Shown piece by piece: positions 59,240 to 64,000 of a stretch of 64,000 nucleotides of DNA. The number at the start of each line of letters is the position of its first letter. Position 1 is the stretch's first letter. The stretch comes from Mytilisepta virgata. Its lineage: Eukaryota; Mollusca; Bivalvia; Mytilida; Mytilidae. The translations under genes and the position numbers were made by a program. The notes under the pieces were generated by a model, which searched no databases, had not been told where the DNA came from, and worked only from the letters and a program-made list of their open reading frames with translations. The stretch covers positions 87,272,513 through 87,336,512 of the forward strand of contig CM051521.1 of the NCBI GenBank assembly GCA_028015205.1, given 5' to 3'.

Positions 59240-59870
59240 TCTCTCAAATGCTTGTTTTTCACTTGATTTCAGTCACACTGGACGGTTGCTTTCTGTTGAA
59301 AAAAGCTCAGGATACAATTATCTATCTCAACACAAACATAAAGACTCATCATAATGGCTCTATAAAACTATTACTAAGAACCATTTTTGTAAATTTTTCC
59401 AAACCCAACACTGTTTTACTTAAGGAGTATGGAGTATATATTTCACAACTCATACGTTATTCCAGAGCTTGTGCCTTAAACATTGACCTACTGGACAGAG
59501 CCCGGCTCCTGACAGAAAAGTTGCTCAGACAGGAGTATGTTGGTCCTAAGTTGGAGTCTTCCTTATTAAGTTTTATTGACGTCATTATGACTTGGTTGAC
59601 AGGAATGAAAAAACCGTTTCCCAAAGGAAAATGGACCTGTTCCATTGATGTTATCCCTTCCTCATACCGGATTTGACATCTGCAGGAAGCAGAGGCTGCT
59701 TACTCTCCGGAACACCTGAGTCTGCCCCCGGTTTTTGTTTTTGTTTTTATTGTTTCGGTCTTGTCTTCATTGTTCTCCGGAGTGTGTCAGTTGTTTCGAT
59801 TTTTTTCTTCTTCGAATATCCCTTTTGTATTTCTTTACTTTACTTATTAATTTGCTCAATTTAGAATACT
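59240..59870 (+). pseudogene. RT retroelement C-terminal fragment
   Basis: After TCACACTGGACGGTTGC it encodes YGVYISQLIRYSRACALNI, LLDRARLLTEKLLRQEYV and KLESSLL, then breaks and ends in the family tail (CCCCGGTTTTTGTTTTTG ... TTCTTTACTTTACTT). It belongs to the same family as 3,395, 4,500 and 40,110. Copy C1 keeps only the first few bases of this fragment before diverging at 45,489. Confidence 0.65.
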
Positions 59871-60566
59871 TACCTTGTATATCGATTTTTGTCTTCTCCC
59901 CGACTGAAGTTTTACATGCAGTAAACTTACTGTATAAAGGTATTAATATGTACCTAATAAAGGAAGCTAAAGTAAATTAAAGCGGGTAACATCTAGTTTT
60001 CCTTCATTTATGAAAATTAAGATGAGGAAATATTTCTTTCAATTACTTTTTTTTTCAAAAAATACAACATATGCTTTACAAAAATTTAAATTACGAATCG
60101 AAATTAGACCTCGCGAATCGAAATTAGACCTCGATTATATTATTAATTGAGTATACAAGGAAATATTCTAAAATAAAATATCTGTCTGAATAAATAAGTC
60201 GTTTTCAAATGATTCACTGTTCACAACTTTTTTTCAAATATTCTTTTCAATTTTCGATATCCAATTAAACACGCTTACAAAGTGTTATGGATTTGTTGGA
60301 ATTAATCTTATAGTTATACTGTTAATTATTTTTATAATAATCAATATACCAAAACCAGTGCACAAGTCATTGAGACTCGATGGCTATTTTTATGTTAATT
60401 TATAAATCTCATGTGATTTGCAAAAGGAGAAGTGATGACCATTTTTTTCGCTTAGACTTAAAAATCAACTGTTCAAGCCGATCTCCGCTTGAAAAACGGT
60501 TAGAACTTTGTTCTGGCTGCTAAATTAAACCAATCGAATAGTTTGCTGATCAGAATGAAGACTTAC
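59871..60566. other. Intergenic, no gene recognised
   Basis: AT-rich DNA with one 21-bp tandem doubling at about 60,093-60,134 (CGAATCGAAATTAGACCT twice). Confidence 0.4.
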
Positions 60567-60687
60567 TTAATGAAGCAATAGCCTTCGATTTATACATTCC
60601 AAGCAGTTGACCGTCGTTCGGGTTTTCCGAGCATGTACAATAAGATGAGTTTTCAATTGCCAGTAGGAGTTTAAACTTTATTTGCAT
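60567..60687 (-). CDS. Possible small exon, function unknown
   Basis: On the minus strand a frame from ATG 60,687 (or from an AG acceptor at about 60,672) reads MQIKFKLLLAIENSSYCTC, SENPNDGQLLGMYKSKAIAS and reaches a strong donor TTAA|gtaagt at 60,566. It has two Cys and a codon-like composition. It lies upstream of, and on the same strand as, receptor copy 2. The exit phase (1) does not match the entry phase needed at 58,746 (2), so a further exon would be required. Weak evidence. Confidence 0.25.
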
Positions 60688-60840
60688 TTTCCGGAAATAA
60701 AACATGTACAGGTACAGGACAAAATCGATTTCAACAGGATCATATCATCATTGATTACAGATTAGGCTGGCACTGAATGAATGTATGAATAAACATTTAT
60801 CAGACATGGGGATATATATAGACTATCACATTGCTTTTTC

Positions 60841-60937
60841 CATATCTCTCCTGGTATCATCCTAAGACTTCCATATCTACCTCGAGGCGCCAACCAAGGG
60901 TAGATATGGGTCGAGGGATGATATCAGGGCAGATATT
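60841..60937. repeat. Hairpin, ~40-bp arms
   Basis: Arms 60,841-60,881 and 60,898-60,937 (GGTATCATCC and CATATCTACC against GGTAGATATG and GGATGATATC) around a 16-bp loop. Confidence 0.75.
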
Positions 60938-60972
60938 AAAATGGTTACGAGATTTTCTGTAATTTTCATGGT

Positions 60973-61171
60973 ACATACACATGGTAGATCTCCTTAGCTG
61001 GAATTTGGCTTTCTATTTCGGAGTTTTGGTTAAGAGTACTTTTTGTTTTAAAATAGGTTTGGTTCTGGGTCTTCCAAATGTTTCGGTTTTAATACTGCTG
61101 ATGAGAGGCAACTCCTTGAAATGTGTCGTATACAGAATAGTATACATTTACTATATCTAATATTAATATCT
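60973..61171 (+). repeat. Dispersed ~200-bp repeat, copy 3, interrupted by an LTR
   Basis: Matches 34,792-35,000 from ACATGGTAGATCTCC to TAATATCTT, then switches to the LTR start TGTTATG, where the other copies continue TGGATTGTTATT. Confidence 0.8.
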
Positions 61172-61793
61172 TGTTATGATATTGTATTATTATATTTATT
61201 TTGTTATGATATTGTAATTATTATATTATCTATCTTGGCCTAATTTGTTTTGTGTGGCCTTATAACATGTATAATATGCTTACATAATACTTATAGTTGT
61301 TTGCCAAATAATGTTATAACTGCGCAGTATAGAAATCACTGGAACAATAATAGATACTGACGGAATGACTAGAACTTTCTATTTGACTTGCGTACTAATT
61401 CTGGTGTAATTCAAACTTCTACCGTCTTCTAGAAGGATTCTATGGATTTCCGTGGTGGTTATATATACGGACGAAGGTTGGACTTTCGGAGCAGAACATA
61501 TCGTACCAGACATTAACATTCTTGCGTTCTCAGCTGTTGGATTGACACACTTTTATTTACGTTACATCATACTAGATTGTGACTGATTGGATATAATATT
61601 CCGTTTGGATTCCCGCAACAGTGACGAGAAGAATTCCGGATAAAAGAAAAGACAAAGGATTTTGAACAGTTAAGTTGACATTTTATTTTGTATAATATTT
61701 TTTGTAAACTTGTATATAATAAATCTTGTTAAATTTTATTATTGATTTGTGTCTTTTGTTGGCTACAATTTAAAGGTGATTTCGGCCGTAACA
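61172..61793 (+). repeat. 5' LTR of a gypsy-type retrotransposon
   Basis: Starts TGTTATG (61,172; a 30-bp tandem doubling makes 61,202 an alternative) and ends GTAACA (61,793), giving the short inverted ends TGTTA/TAACA. Internal signals are TATATATA near 61,460 and AATAAA near 61,716. TTGGGAGCTCGTCTCGGGA follows at once at 61,798, a plausible primer-binding site. The second LTR is outside the window, so this rests on structure alone. Confidence 0.65.
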
Positions 61794-61883
61794 GAAATTG
61801 GGAGCTCGTCTCGGGAGAACGTTAATGTCTTATTAATTTTTTTTCAGTATTTTTATTAGAATTAGCCAACAAAATTCTACAAA

Positions 61884-63239
61884 ATGGCATTTGATGCTGG
61901 TAAATTTTTGAAAACGCCAGACCTGGAAGGGTTTGATAAATTAAAGAAAGAAGAATTAGTGTTGCTTGCTAAACATCTAAAAATAGATTTTAGAACATCT
62001 ATGAGAAAACAAAGAGGCTCTTGAACTCAAGGTCGAAAATGTTGATGCTTTCAAATTAAAACAGCTTGAATTAGCACATGAATTTAAATTAAAACAGGCA
62101 GAACTTGAAATGAGGGAAAGGTTAGAGATGGAGAAAATGAAAATAGAAATGGTCAAAGTAGAAAGCAACACTAAATATGAGTCAAAATCAGAACATTTTG
62201 AGGCAGCAAAAAATATACGTTTGGTTCCCAAATTTTGTGAAAAAAACAGTTGATAAATTTTTTCACAATTTGAGAAAATTGCTCAAAATTTTCATGGCCA
62301 AAGTCTTATTGGACTACAATGCTGCAAAGTATTTTTGTGGGCAAGGCCGCTGAAATTTACTCAGCACTTTCTTCAGAAAAAAGTTCTGATTATGACACTG
62401 TTAAACAGGAAGTTTTGAAAGCTTATGAGCTAGTGTCAGAAGCATATAGACAGAAATTTAGGTCTTATAAAAAGTTTGAATCACAAACCTATGTTGAATT
62501 TGCTAGGGAAAAAGAAGATCTATTTTATTTTGATAACTGGCTTACGTCATAGAAAATAGATAACAATTTTGATAAATTAAGACAATTAATGTTATTAGAA
62601 GAGTTCAAGCAGTGTGTTAATTTAGACTTAAAAACACATTTACATGACAAAACTGTTGAGACATTGCAATATGCAGCTGTTGTTTCCGATAATTATACCA
62701 TTTCACATAAAAGAAGTTTGAAAGGTCAAAATTTTAATGCTTCAAGCGGAAATTACAAATATCAAAGCACTGAGCGTACTGATAGTAAGCCTGTTGCACA
62801 GAATAAGAGTCCGTTTAGTTATAATATGTCTGGTCCAAAATTTGATACTTTTGAGAAGAAGTCACCAACTTGTGCTTATTGTAAGAAAAATTGTCACCTG
62901 ATGGCTGATTGTTTTAGACTCCAGAAGAAGAATGAAAGAGATCATAAGCCCAAGTCCAGTGCTTGTACGACACCCGTTGTTACCAATAAGTTGGAATGTC
63001 CTGTGAGTCAGGCTTTTAAGACCAGTTTTTGTGATTACATGGAGGATTATAAGCCCTTTATATCTGATAGGTTTGTTTCTATTGTTGATAATACTACTCC
63101 TCAGCCTATTAAGATGTTACGGGACACTGGAACTTCTCAGTCTTTGTTGTTAGAAGGTGTGTTGCTTTTGTCCGAGGAGACGTCCGTTGGTGCCTCCGTT
63201 TTGTTACGAGGTGTGGAGTTAGGTTGTATAGATGCTCAA
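61884..63239 (+). pseudogene. gag and protease region (broken)
   Basis: ATG 61,884 begins MAFDAGKFLKTPDLEGFDKL and breaks near 62,000. Gag resumes with KAAEIYSALSSEKSSDYDTV and EFAREKEDLFYFDNWL (62,319-62,552), then a stop, then LLEEFKQCVNLDLKTHLHDK, a SCAN-like C-terminal capsid pattern. A zinc knuckle CAYCKKNCHLMADC follows (last Cys in the knuckle order, Gly replaced by Asn). The protease has RDTGTSQSLLLE, the Asp-Thr-Gly active site of retroviral-type aspartic proteases. At least three breaks. In the family, gag forms the particle and the protease cuts the polyprotein. Confidence 0.75.
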
Positions 63240-64000
63240 AAAAGGCCATAATAAGACCACCTGGTACTAACAAACATGTAATTATGCCATGGTCAGATGT
63301 GAACAGCCATTCATTAGACAAAAGAACATTTAGGGAAGAACAGAATAAAGACCCTGAGGTTCTTCAGCTCTGCAAGAGGGTTCTACCCCAAGAAGAAGCA
63401 GACAAAGTGGCCGAATGTTACTACCATCAAGACGGCATTTTGATGAGGAAGTGGAGGCCCCCTGTGCTATCCCAGAGGAGGATTGGAGAGTAGTATACCA
63501 AGTGGTGGTGCCTAAAGTCTATAGGCAAGAAATTATTGGGCTTGCCCATGACACCCCCTTAAGATATTACAACACTTCTACTGGCCCAGACTTAGAAATG
63601 ATGTCACAGAAAACTGCAAATCATGCCATATATGCCAGATGTTGGCAAGCCTAACCAGAAAATACCACCAGCACCACTTCTGCCAATTCCAGCCTTTGAA
63701 GAACCTTTCAGTCGAGTACTTATTGATTGCGTTGGACCTTTACCAAAGACCAAGACTGGAAATGCTTATTTATTGACGATCATGTGTACATCCACTCGCT
63801 TTCCTGAGGCTATTCCCTTAAGGAATATCAAGACACCAACTATTGTCAAAGCTCTTATCAAATTTTTCACATTAGTAGCACTTCCTAAGTCTATACAGTC
63901 CGACCAGGGTTCAAATTTTATGTCAGGTTTATTTCAGCAGGTCGCTTACCAGCTAGGGATTGCTCAGTATAGATCATCCAGAATCTCAAGGTGCCTTAGA
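63240..64000 (+). pseudogene. Integrase region (broken, truncated by window end)
   Basis: A post-RNase H segment (EEQNKDPEVLQLCKRVLPQE, 63,335 onward) leads to the zinc-binding domain (EIIGLAHDTPL, then ANHAIYARCWQA with a His/Cys pattern partly lost), then in another frame the catalytic core: FSRVLIDCVGPLPKTKTGNA carries the first Asp of DDE and SIQSDQGSNFMSG the second. The Glu lies beyond the window. Frame breaks occur at about 63,490 and 63,650. The family inserts element cDNA; this copy is inactive. Confidence 0.75.

Larger units (their letters stand above)
54961..59437. repeat. Segmental duplication, copy C2
   Basis: Direct copy of 40,839-45,489, offset 14,122 bp at its start. It begins inside the 3' untranslated region of the Ly6-like gene, so its AATAAA (54,977) now follows the LINE fragment. 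It runs on into retroelement sequence where C1 ends. Differences include the receptor tail, the TA tract and a missing ~310-bp block. Confidence 0.9.
61172..64000 (+). mobile_element. Decayed gypsy-type LTR retrotransposon (runs off window)
   Basis: 5' LTR, candidate primer-binding site, gag, zinc knuckle, protease, then directly integrase. RT and RNase H are missing between about 63,239 and 63,260, an internal deletion. The 3' part lies beyond 64,000. Confidence 0.75.

Overview
This is AT-rich eukaryotic nuclear DNA, most likely from a mytilid mussel or a close bivalve. That is an inference from small exons with GT-AG introns, several decayed non-LTR retrotransposon families, Penelope-like debris, a gypsy-type LTR element and mollusc-type interspersed repeats. 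I see no bacterial operons, CRISPR arrays or rRNA genes. Most long open frames here are retrotransposon remains. The host genes are built from exons of 25-140 bp, and I found them by matching splice sites and codon phase between duplicated copies.

Layout. 1-5,060: debris of a Penelope-like or related retroelement, an irregular palindromic array, and a GIY-YIG fragment between 67-bp inverted repeats next to (TA)n tracts. 5,423-17,685: two closely similar L1-like LINE copies with the same downstream flank; the arrangement fits unequal crossing-over between two LINEs. 17,686-21,010: intergenic repeats. 21,011-28,929 (minus) and 35,044-40,809 (plus): a head-to-head pair of paralogous genes for small secreted proteins with two Ly6/uPAR-type (three-finger) modules and the same exon plan. 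28,930-35,043: their shared upstream region, with a 26-bp minisatellite in two blocks. 40,839-45,489 and 54,961-59,437: a direct segmental duplication; each copy carries the last four recognisable exons of a minus-strand single-pass receptor (end of an Ig-like domain, transmembrane segment, tyrosine-rich tail). 46,490-54,960: a LINE nested inside another LINE, the outer one cut by the duplication junction. 59,240-61,171: retroelement and repeat fragments. 61,172-64,000: a decayed gypsy-type element with a 5' LTR, gag, protease and integrase but no reverse transcriptase, running off the window.

Biology. The host content is a divergent pair of Ly6-like secreted proteins followed by two copies of an Ig-type receptor whose tails carry Tyr-X-Asn sites of the kind SH2 adaptors such as Grb2 recognise. 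A role in recognition or immunity is inference only. The rest is mobile DNA and the rearrangements it appears to have caused. Both large duplications could also be haplotypes wrongly placed in tandem by the assembler.
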